Source of the DNA: Photobacterium sp. GB-56
GTDB taxonomy: Bacteria; Pseudomonadota; Gammaproteobacteria; Enterobacterales; Vibrionaceae
DNA: 64,000 nucleotides
Direction of reading: 5' to 3'
NCBI RefSeq assembly: GCF_003026105.1
Contig: NZ_PYNW01000017.1
Location: forward strand, 1 to 64,000
Part shown: positions 17,334 through 26,304 of the stretch, piece after piece
Numbering within the stretch: the first letter of the stretch is position 1
Layout of the letters: every line of letters begins with the position of its first letter
Made by a program: the position numbers and the translations under genes
Notes under the pieces: model-generated
What the model saw: only the letters and a program-made list of their open reading frames with translations
Database searches by the model: none
Told to the model about the DNA's origin: nothing

Positions 17334-18576
17334 TATCATAAAAAAGATTAATTTTATTGATATAAGGGTTTTAAAAAACTTTAGTCATCTAGCTATTGCT
17401 AATATATTTATAATGATTATACCTTTTATTTACTACCCATACCTTATAAGGGTGCTTGGTAGTGAGGTATATGGTAATATTATATATGTACAAGCAATAT
17501 ACTTTTTTTTATCAATTGTAATCCAATTTGGTTTTTCTGTATCAGCGACTAAAGATGTTTCAGTTAACCGTGATGATAATGAATATATATCAAATATATT
17601 TATATCTATATTTATAATTAAAGCTATATTACTGATTATAGGGTTAGTTGTTGTTGCTTTCTTTATCAATTATTTTAATATTCAAGGTGTCGAGTTAGAT
17701 TTACATTTAACATCATTACTTTATGTATTTGGTGATTTATTTTTAGTAAATTGGATTTATCAAGGGTTCGAGAAGATGCAGTATGTATCCCTAGGAACTA
17801 TTGCTTATAAACTGGTATTTCTTATTTCTATTTTCTTTTTCATCAAGTCATCTGAAGATATAATTAATTATTCATTTCTATTTTCATTATCATATGTACT
17901 TGGTAATCTTTTCTTATTTATCTTTGCTATATATTTATTTAAGCTAAAGTTAATAAAGCCTAATTATCAACTATGCAAAAGTTTATTTAAAGATTCATGG
18001 CAATTTTTTTTAGCAAGAATGTCGGCAGTTTTTGTTGAAAGATTTAACTTATTTATTTTGGGGTATACTGGTAATAAAGAGGAAGTTGCGTACTATGATC
18101 TTGCTATAAAATTAGTAGGAATATTCCAGTTACCATTCAATTTATTTAATCAAGCTTACTACCCAAATGCATCTAGAAATAAAGATTCAAGGCAAGTTTA
18201 CAAGATTATAAAGATATTATCTATAGTTGCTTTCTTCGGTATAATTATATCTTATGTTATAGCTCCATGGTTCATTAATATTTATGCGGGAAAATCAATG
18301 GAAGCATCGGTTTTAATCTACTATATATTAATGTTTACCGTCCTAATCAATGTGCCTTCACATTTTATTGGTAATTGCTTACTTGTTGTTAATAATTATA
18401 GTAAAGAATTTAAAAGTTCAATAACAAGGTGTACATTGTTATATATTCCTCTTGTTATGATTGGTTATTATTGTAATGTTTTGGATTCCTATCTTCTTGC
18501 TACATTATATTTAATTTATGTTTTAGGTATATCTATTTATCGCTGTTTATTTTGGTTACAGGTTAAGGATAGATGA
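17326..18576 (+). CDS. wzx: Wzx O-unit flippase
   Basis: A 416-residue multi-span membrane protein of the MOP/PST superfamily that would flip undecaprenyl-linked repeat units to the periplasmic face. Many hydrophobic helices span its length, and the N-terminal segment FIYYPYLIRVLGSEVYGNI is the characteristic Wzx motif (PYLIRVLG...YG). It overlaps the preceding gene by eight bases and the next by four, indicating tight translational coupling. Composition is extremely AT-rich with many rare-type codons (ATA, AGA), unlike the flanking housekeeping genes. The identification is firm by family; the transported unit is unknown. Confidence 0.9.
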   Translation: MSNIIKKINFIDIRVLKNFSHLAIANIFIMIIPFIYYPYLIRVLGSEVYGNIIYVQAIYFFLSIVIQFGFSVSATKDVSVNRDDNEYISNIFISIFIIKAILLIIGLVVVAFFINYFNIQGVELDLHLTSLLYVFGDLFLVNWIYQGFEKMQYVSLGTIAYKLVFLISIFFFIKSSEDIINYSFLFSLSYVLGNLFLFIFAIYLFKLKLIKPNYQLCKSLFKDSWQFFLARMSAVFVERFNLFILGYTGNKEEVAYYDLAIKLVGIFQLPFNLFNQAYYPNASRNKDSRQVYKIIKILSIVAFFGIIISYVIAPWFINIYAGKSMEASVLIYYILMFTVLINVPSHFIGNCLLVVNNYSKEFKSSITRCTLLYIPLVMIGYYCNVLDSYLLATLYLIYVLGISIYRCLFWLQVKDR

Positions 18577-19817
18577 TTATAGAATGTAAAATAGCATTAT
18601 TAGTTTTTTTAATGTTAATTTGTCTTATTTATTCTCCCGTTAGTTTACTTTTGTTAATAATAGTATTATCTATATTTCTAAAGGGAAGTGAAAAATATAT
18701 AGGTGTTTTAATAGGGCTATTTTTGGGCTTGATATCAATGACAATCGAGTTTAACAACTATTATCCCGATGTAGTAAGGTATTACTCTCAGTATAATAAT
18801 GATATCAACGATGCACTATACAAAATGAAATTTTATAGATACATTGTGTTTTCAATAATTAATTATTTTAATTTTAATGCAAATGTATATTCATTTATAT
18901 CAATATGTACTATTGTTATTATCCAGTTTAAAACAGCATTAAATTATCTAGAGGTATGTAATAAAAATATAGATAGTATTAAAAATAAGCTATTACTAAT
19001 AGTTGTTTGTATTTCATCTTTACCACTTACAATGTACCTATCATTTGAAAATGTATTAGCATTTTCTGTTGTATCATATGGTATATCTGTACATATTAAG
19101 AAGAAATATTTAGTATCATATACTATTTTTATCATGGCCTGTTTTATCCATGTTGCAGCTATTTTACCTGTTGCATTTATTTATATTGCTCAATTTGCAA
19201 CAAAAGGTAAATGGAAAAAATATGTCTCAATTATTTCTTATGTTCTTTGTTTAATGTTTTTATTATATGTGATGAATCATAAAGTAATTACAGGTATAAC
19301 GGATATAGATCAAATATTTGATAAGGTATTTCGTTATAATTCAAACGCTTGGGCTCATCTAACAAGAACAGAAAAATTATATAATTTACCTTATGTTTTC
19401 CTAATGTTTACGTTATTTTCTTTAGCAATTAGGAGTGTCAAAGATAAAAATGTAGTTATAGTAAAATACTTTTTTTCATTTTATATTATTTTCATTTTAT
19501 TTTTTATTACAAATAGGATGGTTATTGTTAGATATGGTTTATTAATGCCAATCTTCTTTTCACCACTTTTAATGTTATATCTATGCTCTGTAAAAGATAG
19601 TCTTATTAATAAGACTGTTATTTTTACCTTTTTTATAGTTTGCTTTTTATCTATACCGAATGTATATATTATGAAAAAAATAGGAAATGAGCTTACATTC
19701 AATAAAAAAAGTCCGTTTTTTAATACACTACTTGATATATATAATTACAATACATCAATACCAAATTTATCTGAGTTAGAAAAAAATAAAATGTCAACTT
19801 TAAAAGAACGATCATAA
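18573..19817 (+). CDS. wzy: Putative O-antigen/capsule polymerase Wzy (EpsG-like)
   Basis: A 414-residue hydrophobic protein with roughly ten or more membrane helices and a charged loop near residues 240-280. An early segment containing YYPDVVRYYSQY resembles the EpsG/Wzy family motif of Asp, Tyr and Arg residues after TM2. Wzy proteins are poorly conserved, so the call rests on topology, placement directly after wzx (four-base overlap) and absence of another candidate in the locus. It would polymerise flipped repeat units under control of Wzz. It could in principle be an O-acetyltransferase, but it lacks the motifs of that family. Confidence 0.75.
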   Translation: MIIECKIALLVFLMLICLIYSPVSLLLLIIVLSIFLKGSEKYIGVLIGLFLGLISMTIEFNNYYPDVVRYYSQYNNDINDALYKMKFYRYIVFSIINYFNFNANVYSFISICTIVIIQFKTALNYLEVCNKNIDSIKNKLLLIVVCISSLPLTMYLSFENVLAFSVVSYGISVHIKKKYLVSYTIFIMACFIHVAAILPVAFIYIAQFATKGKWKKYVSIISYVLCLMFLLYVMNHKVITGITDIDQIFDKVFRYNSNAWAHLTRTEKLYNLPYVFLMFTLFSLAIRSVKDKNVVIVKYFFSFYIIFILFFITNRMVIVRYGLLMPIFFSPLLMLYLCSVKDSLINKTVIFTFFIVCFLSIPNVYIMKKIGNELTFNKKSPFFNTLLDIYNYNTSIPNLSELEKNKMSTLKERS

Positions 19818-19818
19818 T

Positions 19819-20727
19819 ATGTTTAAACTATCTATAATATTAGCAGCATACAATGTAGAGCAATATATTGACGAAGCTATTGAGTCATATCTTGACCAAG
19901 AAAAAGATTGGAGTCAATTAATTATAGTTAACGATGGTAGTACTGACTCAACAAAGTGTAAAATTGAAAAATATATAACCGCTAAAAATAATATAGTAAT
20001 CCTAAATAAAATTAATGGTGGCTTAAGCTCAGCTAGAAATTATGGTATTGAATATGCTTTAGATAATAGTGAATATATCTCTTTTTTTGATGGTGATGAT
20101 ATTTTAACTAATGATTATTTATCTTCTTTTTTTTCCTCAGTTTCCAAAAGTGACGCTGATATTATTGAATTTAATTTACAACGATTTAATAATTTAGGTT
20201 TACAGTCAAAAGTCAAAGTATGTTGTGTTTCTCAGGAAGAACAGATTACAGAAAATATATTTTCTACAATTGTTAGTAATTATAAATGGCATTCGTGTGC
20301 TCGATTTTATAAATCTAAATTGTTTTATAACTTACGTTTTTCTTTGGGGAGAAGATATGAAGATATGTTGTTAACACCACATTTATATTTACAATCAAAA
20401 AAAATATTTGGCTTAAATAAAGAATTATATTTATATCGAACAAACGAAAATAGTATAACCAAAACAGCTAAGTTAAGTGATATTGATGATGTTAGTTATG
20501 GGTACAATATATTAAAAGATAAAATTGAGACGTCTAAATTAAGACGAATATTATACCTTCGAGTCATCAAACACTATTTCTCTATATTATTAAATATACC
20601 TAAAAGGGGAGAGGTGAAGTTAGCTCAGGAAAAAATTGCTGTATCATTAAACTTAAATATAATTTTTCTTCGTTGTATTTATTTTATTTACGAAGTGGTT
20701 TTTAAATTAAAAAAATTCAAAGGATAA
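19819..20727 (+). CDS. Family 2 glycosyltransferase
   Basis: A 302-residue GT-A-fold transferase. The N-terminus MFKLSIILAAYNVEQYI and the IVNDGSTDS loop (37-44) are typical of GT2, and the metal-binding DxD is DGDD at 91-94. An ED motif in GRRYEDMLLTPH around 173-184 could be the catalytic base region. It begins one base after wzy stops and would add one sugar of the repeat unit on the cytoplasmic face. Donor and linkage cannot be predicted. AT-rich like its neighbours. Confidence 0.88.
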   Translation: MFKLSIILAAYNVEQYIDEAIESYLDQEKDWSQLIIVNDGSTDSTKCKIEKYITAKNNIVILNKINGGLSSARNYGIEYALDNSEYISFFDGDDILTNDYLSSFFSSVSKSDADIIEFNLQRFNNLGLQSKVKVCCVSQEEQITENIFSTIVSNYKWHSCARFYKSKLFYNLRFSLGRRYEDMLLTPHLYLQSKKIFGLNKELYLYRTNENSITKTAKLSDIDDVSYGYNILKDKIETSKLRRILYLRVIKHYFSILLNIPKRGEVKLAQEKIAVSLNLNIIFLRCIYFIYEVVFKLKKFKG

Positions 20728-20728
20728 T

Positions 20729-21742
20729 ATGCGAAAAGTATTAGTGGTTGGGCATTTTGGTTATAAAAATAATCAAATTGATGGACAAACAATTAAAACA
20801 CGGATGCTTTATAATGCATTAGAAGTATTAAATTTTAATGTGAAATATATTGATGTCAGTGAACCTACTAAATTATCCAATATCATAAATATATTATTGT
20901 TATTTTCTTTTAAGGAAGTTATATTTCTACCAGGTCAAAATCAACTATCATTTATCTTTAAAGTTATTAATGCCATAAAGATTTTAACTAATGCAAAATT
21001 ACACTATATAGTTATTGGTGGTTGGTTATATGATTATGTAAAAGAATCAAGTAAGAGAATTGATGCCCTAAAAAAATTTGATTCTATTAGTTGCGAATCA
21101 AAAGAGTTAGTTAATAACTTGAAAAATATAAATATAGAATCTCAGGTTATGTTGAATTTCAGAAAAGATTCAAAAATATGTTTTAAAAAAAGAGATAAAA
21201 CTGAAGTTAAGTTCTTCTTTTTTTCTAGAGTAATTAAAGAAAAGGGTATTTTTGAAGCTATTCAAGTGGTGGAGAAGTTAATAGATCTTGGTTATGATTG
21301 TTCTTTAGATATCTTTGGGCCAAATTTACTAGATAATAACGACAGCATTAGATTTGAAAGACGACTATCAGATAAAGTAAGGTATAAGGGAGTACTTGAT
21401 CCCGAGCACGATCTTCATACAACATTAACTGAATATGATATATTACTTTTCCCTACTTATTATGAAGGTGAAGGTCTCCCTGGCACTATTATTGATGCTA
21501 AATTTTCTGCAACTGTACCAGTCGTTTCTAATTGGAAATATAATAGAGAATTTGTAGCTGATTCAGATAATGGGCTTATTATAGAACTGGATGATTTTGT
21601 TAAAAATAGTGTTCTAAAGTTAGAAAGAATATTAGCTAACCCAAATATATTAGATCAGCTAAAATATAATAGTTTGTCGTCGTCAAAAATGTACTCTGAA
21701 GATATTGTAATGAATGATTGGATTAAAAAGAATTTTAGGTAA
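20729..21742 (+). CDS. Family 4 (GT-B) glycosyltransferase
   Basis: A 337-residue protein with a GT-B layout. The C-terminal half carries the family 4 features: a start-of-domain segment FFFFSRVIKEKGI and, later, a region around FPTYYEGEGLPGTIIDA that matches the E-x7-E nucleotide-sugar motif (E-G-E-G-LPGTIID). It starts one base after the preceding transferase and is presumed retaining. It probably adds one residue of the polysaccharide unit. Donor unknown. Confidence 0.85.
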   Translation: MRKVLVVGHFGYKNNQIDGQTIKTRMLYNALEVLNFNVKYIDVSEPTKLSNIINILLLFSFKEVIFLPGQNQLSFIFKVINAIKILTNAKLHYIVIGGWLYDYVKESSKRIDALKKFDSISCESKELVNNLKNINIESQVMLNFRKDSKICFKKRDKTEVKFFFFSRVIKEKGIFEAIQVVEKLIDLGYDCSLDIFGPNLLDNNDSIRFERRLSDKVRYKGVLDPEHDLHTTLTEYDILLFPTYYEGEGLPGTIIDAKFSATVPVVSNWKYNREFVADSDNGLIIELDDFVKNSVLKLERILANPNILDQLKYNSLSSSKMYSEDIVMNDWIKKNFR

Positions 21743-21746
21743 ATAA

Positions 21747-22499
21747 ATGCATAAAGTATCAATAATTACACCTGTATACAATGCTGAAAAGTATATTGTT
21801 GAAACAATCCAATCGGTTGTTGAACAATCATATAAAAATTGGGAATATATATTAATAGATGATTGTTCTACTGATAATTCAGTAAAAATAATTTTAGAAA
21901 AATTTAAAGGTGATGAACGTATAAAAGTAATATCAGCACCAGAAAATGGAGGAGCAGGAAGAGCTCGTAATATAGGGCTTGATAATGCAACATCTTCATA
22001 TATTGCTTTTTTGGATTCAGATGATATTTGGCATCCTGAAAAGCTACAAAAACAAATGTCATTGATGATTTCTCTAGATGCAAGTATTATTCATACAAGT
22101 TATTCTTTTATTGATGAGAATGGAGATAAAATATCAGGTCATGTAAGTGTAAGCGATAAAGTTGATCTAAACTCATATATGAGAAATACTGAAATTGGCA
22201 TGTCTACATCTTTAATAAATAAAAATAAAGTTGGTGATTTCAGGCTTCATTCGATGAGAACAAGACAAGATACAAATTTATGGCTTACCTTATTATCTAG
22301 AGGGTATTATGCTAATGGTCTTAATGAAGATTTAGTTTGTTATCGAATTCGTGAAGGCCAAATAAGTGGTAACAAATTTATTATTGCGTGGAGAACACTA
22401 AAGTTATACTTAAAAGTGAAGAAGCTACCCATCCACAGTAGAATTAAGAACTTTATTTTTTATGCCTTTAATGGTGTTTTAAAACGTTTACAGAAATGA
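21747..22499 (+). CDS. Family 2 glycosyltransferase
   Basis: A 250-residue GT2 enzyme with the strong N-terminal signature VSIITPVYNAEKYI, the DDCSTDNS loop (38-45) and DSDD at 90-93 as the metal-binding DxD. Further GGAGRARNIG sequence (68-77) is usual for the family. It ends twelve bases before the aminotransferase gene and shares the operon direction. It is the third sugar transferase of the locus. Together with the initiating transferase this allows a repeat unit of about four sugars, which is an inference only. Confidence 0.9.
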   Translation: MHKVSIITPVYNAEKYIVETIQSVVEQSYKNWEYILIDDCSTDNSVKIILEKFKGDERIKVISAPENGGAGRARNIGLDNATSSYIAFLDSDDIWHPEKLQKQMSLMISLDASIIHTSYSFIDENGDKISGHVSVSDKVDLNSYMRNTEIGMSTSLINKNKVGDFRLHSMRTRQDTNLWLTLLSRGYYANGLNEDLVCYRIREGQISGNKFIIAWRTLKLYLKVKKLPIHSRIKNFIFYAFNGVLKRLQK

Positions 22500-22511
22500 G
22501 ATTGAGAAACT

Positions 22512-23675
22512 ATGTCATTTATACCATATTCACGCCCAGTATTAGATAACGAAGAGATTAATGAAGTTATTGATACTCTAAAATCTGGCTGGTTAACAAC
22601 AGGCCCTAAAGTTGCTCAATTTGAGAATGACTTCAAAGATTATGTGGGAGTTTCATATGCTCTGGCTGTAAACTCTGCAACTTCAGGATTACATCTTGCT
22701 CTTGAAGCGATTGGAGTAGGTCCTGGTGATCAAGTAATTACTACTGTACATACATTTACAGCTACTGCTGAAGTCATACGTTATTTAGGAGCAGAGCCTA
22801 TTTTTGTTGATATTGAATCTGATTCTTACAATATATCTTCAGCAGAAATAGAATTAGCATTGAAAAATAATAGTAATGTGAAAGCGATTATGCCTGTTCA
22901 TTATGCTGGACAATCTGCTAATATTACAGAAATATCTAAATTAGCTAAGAAATATGGCGTCAAAGTTGTAGAGGATGCAGCTCACGCTTTGCCAACTACT
23001 CATAATGGTAAGATTATAGGTAGCTTATCTGATATTACTGTATTTAGTTTTTATGCAAATAAAACCATAACTACTGGCGAGGGAGGGATGATTACGACTA
23101 ATGATCCAGAACTAGCTGAGCGAATGAAAATAATGCGTCTTCACGGTATCAATCGTGATGCATTTGATCGTTTTACTAGCTCTAAGCCAAGTTGGTATTA
23201 TGAAATCGTTGCTCCTGGCTTTAAATATAATATGATGGATGTCTGTGGAGCTCTTGGTATTCACCAATTAAAAAAAGCTAAGTGTTTTCAAGAAGCAAGA
23301 GAGTCTATTGCTAATAGATATAACAAAGCATTTTCTTCTTTACCTGTAATTACACCTGTTTTAGTTAACCCTGACGATATTCATGCCTGGCATATATATG
23401 TACTCCAATTAAATTTGGATGTTCTTAATATTGGACGTGATGAATTCATTAGAAAATTGTCAGAAAAAAATATAGGGACATCAGTTCATTATATTCCTTT
23501 GCATCGAATGCCTTATTGGAAGGATAGTTTTTATCTTTCAGATGAACAGTTCCCTAATTCATCTCGTATTTCTGATCGCATTGTTAGTTTACCTAATTAT
23601 GCTTCAATGACTGATGAAGAGGTTAATATTGTTATTGATACAGTTAGATCATTATTATTAGAGCATAAAAAATAA
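22512..23675 (+). CDS. DegT/DnrJ/EryC1 (ArnB/PglE-like) sugar aminotransferase
   Basis: A 387-residue PLP-dependent aminotransferase acting on a 4-keto nucleotide sugar. The Schiff-base lysine is K184 in SFYANKTITTGEGG, and EDAAHA (154-159) holds the PLP-binding aspartate. Segments such as GWLTTGP, HGINRDAFDRF and APGFKYNMMDV are shared with ArnB and with PglE/WbpE-like enzymes. With the WbpM-like dehydratase in the same locus it is expected to make a UDP-4-amino-4,6-dideoxy-HexNAc. No cognate N-acetyltransferase (PglD-like) is present, so the amino group may stay free or be modified elsewhere. Its stop overlaps the next start by one base. Confidence 0.88.
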   Translation: MSFIPYSRPVLDNEEINEVIDTLKSGWLTTGPKVAQFENDFKDYVGVSYALAVNSATSGLHLALEAIGVGPGDQVITTVHTFTATAEVIRYLGAEPIFVDIESDSYNISSAEIELALKNNSNVKAIMPVHYAGQSANITEISKLAKKYGVKVVEDAAHALPTTHNGKIIGSLSDITVFSFYANKTITTGEGGMITTNDPELAERMKIMRLHGINRDAFDRFTSSKPSWYYEIVAPGFKYNMMDVCGALGIHQLKKAKCFQEARESIANRYNKAFSSLPVITPVLVNPDDIHAWHIYVLQLNLDVLNIGRDEFIRKLSEKNIGTSVHYIPLHRMPYWKDSFYLSDEQFPNSSRISDRIVSLPNYASMTDEEVNIVIDTVRSLLLEHKK

Positions 23676-24265
23676 TGAAGAGGTTGTTTGATATTTTAAG
23701 TTCTTTTCTAGGACTGCTTGTTTTATCTCCAGTATTTATATTTATAATGATCTGGATATTATTTGACAGTAAGGGAGAAATTTTCTTTAAACAAGAACGT
23801 GTTGGTTTAAATGGTAAACTATTTAAAATTTTAAAATTTAGAACAATGATTCCAGATGCTGAAAAAAAGGGACTACAAGTTACTGTTGGTGATGATCCTC
23901 GAATAACTCATAGTGGTAAGTTTTTGCGTAAAAGTAAATTAGATGAGTTACCACAATTACTTAATGTATTAATTGGTGATATGAGTATCGTAGGACCTAG
24001 ACCAGAGGTCCCTAGTTTCATGAATGAGTATGATGATGAAACAAGACGAATTATTCTATCTGTTCGACCTGGAATTACTGATAGGGCATCAATTGAATTT
24101 ACAAATGAAGCTGAGTTATTAGATTCTTCTAATGATCCAAGAAAAACATATATTACTGAAATTATGCCAATTAAAGCTAGTTATTATATCAAGTATGTGA
24201 ATAATCATAGTGTTTCTTCTGATGTACTAATAATATTAGACACGTTTAAAAAAATATTAAAATAA
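23675..24265 (+). CDS. Initiating phosphoglycosyl transferase (PglC/WcaJ C-domain type)
   Basis: A 196-residue monotopic phosphoglycosyl transferase that transfers a sugar-1-phosphate from a UDP-sugar to undecaprenyl phosphate, the first membrane step of repeat-unit synthesis. It has a single N-terminal hydrophobic re-entrant helix (about 8-30), the KFRTM motif (54-58), the catalytic dyad D90-E91 in SKLDELPQLLNV and the VGPRPE motif (106-111). The short PglC-like form lacks the multi-TM N-terminal domain of WbaP/WcaJ. Given the dehydratase and aminotransferase next to it, a diamino- or amino-dideoxy-HexNAc phosphate is the likely substrate. It is followed by a terminator-like hairpin. Confidence 0.9.
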   Translation: MKRLFDILSSFLGLLVLSPVFIFIMIWILFDSKGEIFFKQERVGLNGKLFKILKFRTMIPDAEKKGLQVTVGDDPRITHSGKFLRKSKLDELPQLLNVLIGDMSIVGPRPEVPSFMNEYDDETRRIILSVRPGITDRASIEFTNEAELLDSSNDPRKTYITEIMPIKASYYIKYVNNHSVSSDVLIILDTFKKILK

Positions 24266-24271
24266 CCAATA

Positions 24272-24303
24272 AGGGAAATGAATAATCATTTCCCTCTTTT
24301 TTA
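24272..24303 (+). terminator. Terminator-like hairpin between PGT and dehydratase genes
   Basis: A perfect 10-bp stem AGGGAAATGA (24272-24281) with complement 24286-24295, then a T run. It may end most transcripts of the AT-rich operon unless RfaH-modified polymerase reads through. Confidence 0.82.
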
Positions 24304-24314
24304 ATGAGGCGAGA

Positions 24315-26228
24315 ATGTCTTTATTTGACTTTATATTTTCGATCCCTAGAATTTATAAAAGATTAATTAGTATCGTTATTGACTTAGCTTTTATTCAAGT
24401 TGCGTTCTGGGGCGCATTTTGGGTTCGTTTAGGCTCTTTTTATCCTATATATAGCACTGACAATTGGGTTGTTGTTACTTTATTATCAGCAATAACTATA
24501 TTTATTTTTATTAAGATCGGTTTTTATCGTGCAGTTTTAAGATATATGAGTGCCGACTCAATATTAACTATTGCTACTGGTATTTTACTTTCTACGATTA
24601 CTCTTGTATTGATTGCTTATTTTAATACATCAGAGCTACCAAGAACTGTATCTATTATTTACTTTGGTCTTCTCTTTATATTATCTGGTGGGGCTAGGTT
24701 ATGTGTTAGAATTAGTTTTACTAAGCGGAGTATGAAACGTAAACCAAATGTAATGATTTATGGTGCGGGTGTAGCAGGCCGCCAATTAGTAAATTTATTA
24801 CGTCAGGGGGACGAGTTAAATCCAATCGCTTATATTGATGATAATAAAAAATTACAAAACTCAGTTATTCAAGGACTGAATGTTTATCATCCATCAAAGT
24901 TAGTACGTATAGTTAATAAAGGTGATGTTAAGCAAATTTTATTAGCTATTCCAAGCGCTAGTCGTTCCCAACGTCGTGAAATTGTTGAGTCATTAGTTAA
25001 TTTACCTGTAGAAGTACTTTCTATACCGAACCTTGATTCAATTGTTCATGATAATGTATCTCTTGATCAATTAAGAGATGTTGCAATTGAAGATTTATTA
25101 GGTCGTGAACCTGTTAAGCCTCGTGAAGACTTAATGTCGGCAAATATAGCTGATAAAGTTGTAATGGTTACTGGTGCAGGTGGTTCTATTGGTTCAGAGT
25201 TATGCCGTCAGATCGTTAAGTGTAAGCCAAAGTCATTATTATTATTTGAGCTTTCTGAGTATTGTTTATATAGCATTGAGAAAGAGTTGGCAGAATATGT
25301 ACTAAAGCGTGGGTTAGATGTTGAGATTGTGCCTTTATTAGGCTCTGTTCAACGTATTAATCGTTTAGAAACAATAATGAAGACCTTTAGCGTTGATACT
25401 ATTTATCATGCAGCAGCATATAAACATGTTCCAATGGTTGAGTATAATGTTGTTGAGGGTGTTAGAAATAATGTCTTTGGTACTTATTATACAGCTCAAG
25501 CGGCGGTTAATGCGGGTGTTTCTTCTTTTGTTCTAATTTCAACAGATAAAGCGGTACGTCCTACAAATGTAATGGGTACAACAAAACGTATGGCTGAGCT
25601 TGGTCTTCAAGCGTTAGCTTCTGAAGAAGCTAAAAAAGAAGCTGGAACGCGTTTTTGCATGGTACGATTTGGTAATGTGCTAGGCTCTTCTGGTTCTGTC
25701 ATCCCTCTTTTTAAGCGTCAAATTAAAGAAGGCGGACCAATTACCATTACCCATCCTGATATTATTCGTTACTTTATGACTATTCCTGAAGCAGCGCAGT
25801 TAGTTATACAAGCTGGCGCGATGGGTAAAGGGGGCGACGTTTTCGTTCTGGATATGGGTGAACCCGTTAAGATTGTCGATTTAGCTGAGAATCTAGTGAA
25901 GTTATCTGGATTAGAATTGAAGACTGAAGATAATCCATTTGGTGATATTGAACTTAAATATACGGGTCTTCGTCCTGGTGAGAAATTATTTGAAGAGCTA
26001 TTGATTGGAGATAATGTAGGCGAAACCGATCATAGCCGAATTATGACGGCTAATGAGCGTTTCTTATTTTTAGATGAGTATCAGCATATTCTAGATTTAC
26101 TGGATAAAGCTTGTCATGATTTTAAACATGAAGATATCCGCCAAATTTTGCTTGATGCGCCAACTGACTTTAAACCAACAGATGGTATTGGTGATGTGGT
26201 TTGGAAACGAAATCAGCAAAATAGTTAA
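24315..26228 (+). CDS. WbpM/PglF-like membrane UDP-HexNAc 4,6-dehydratase
   Basis: A 637-residue enzyme with four N-terminal membrane helices (about 15-130), a first Rossmann-like CoA/NAD domain (IYGAGVAGRQ at 148-157) and a second SDR domain with TGAGGSIGSE (286-295). The active-site block has T410-D411-K412, Met420 in place of the usual catalytic Tyr, and K424, the arrangement typical of WbpM. It converts UDP-GlcNAc to the 4-keto-6-deoxy derivative used by the aminotransferase upstream. The 5' half is AT-rich like the locus, while the 3' half has codon use closer to the chromosome, suggesting a recombination junction. GAGGCGAG precedes the start. Terminator follows. Confidence 0.92.
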   Translation: MSLFDFIFSIPRIYKRLISIVIDLAFIQVAFWGAFWVRLGSFYPIYSTDNWVVVTLLSAITIFIFIKIGFYRAVLRYMSADSILTIATGILLSTITLVLIAYFNTSELPRTVSIIYFGLLFILSGGARLCVRISFTKRSMKRKPNVMIYGAGVAGRQLVNLLRQGDELNPIAYIDDNKKLQNSVIQGLNVYHPSKLVRIVNKGDVKQILLAIPSASRSQRREIVESLVNLPVEVLSIPNLDSIVHDNVSLDQLRDVAIEDLLGREPVKPREDLMSANIADKVVMVTGAGGSIGSELCRQIVKCKPKSLLLFELSEYCLYSIEKELAEYVLKRGLDVEIVPLLGSVQRINRLETIMKTFSVDTIYHAAAYKHVPMVEYNVVEGVRNNVFGTYYTAQAAVNAGVSSFVLISTDKAVRPTNVMGTTKRMAELGLQALASEEAKKEAGTRFCMVRFGNVLGSSGSVIPLFKRQIKEGGPITITHPDIIRYFMTIPEAAQLVIQAGAMGKGGDVFVLDMGEPVKIVDLAENLVKLSGLELKTEDNPFGDIELKYTGLRPGEKLFEELLIGDNVGETDHSRIMTANERFLFLDEYQHILDLLDKACHDFKHEDIRQILLDAPTDFKPTDGIGDVVWKRNQQNS

Positions 26229-26246
26229 TTGAACTGCATATTAATT

Positions 26247-26282
26247 AAGGCCAATTGTTATAAAATAATTGGCCTTTTTTAT
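26247..26282 (+). terminator. Rho-independent terminator after dehydratase gene
   Basis: A perfect 10-bp stem AAGGCCAATT (26247-26256) with complement 26267-26276, then a T run. Marks the end of the main polysaccharide operon. Confidence 0.9.
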
Positions 26283-26304
26283 ATCTATTTAAACGGAGTT
26301 AACC

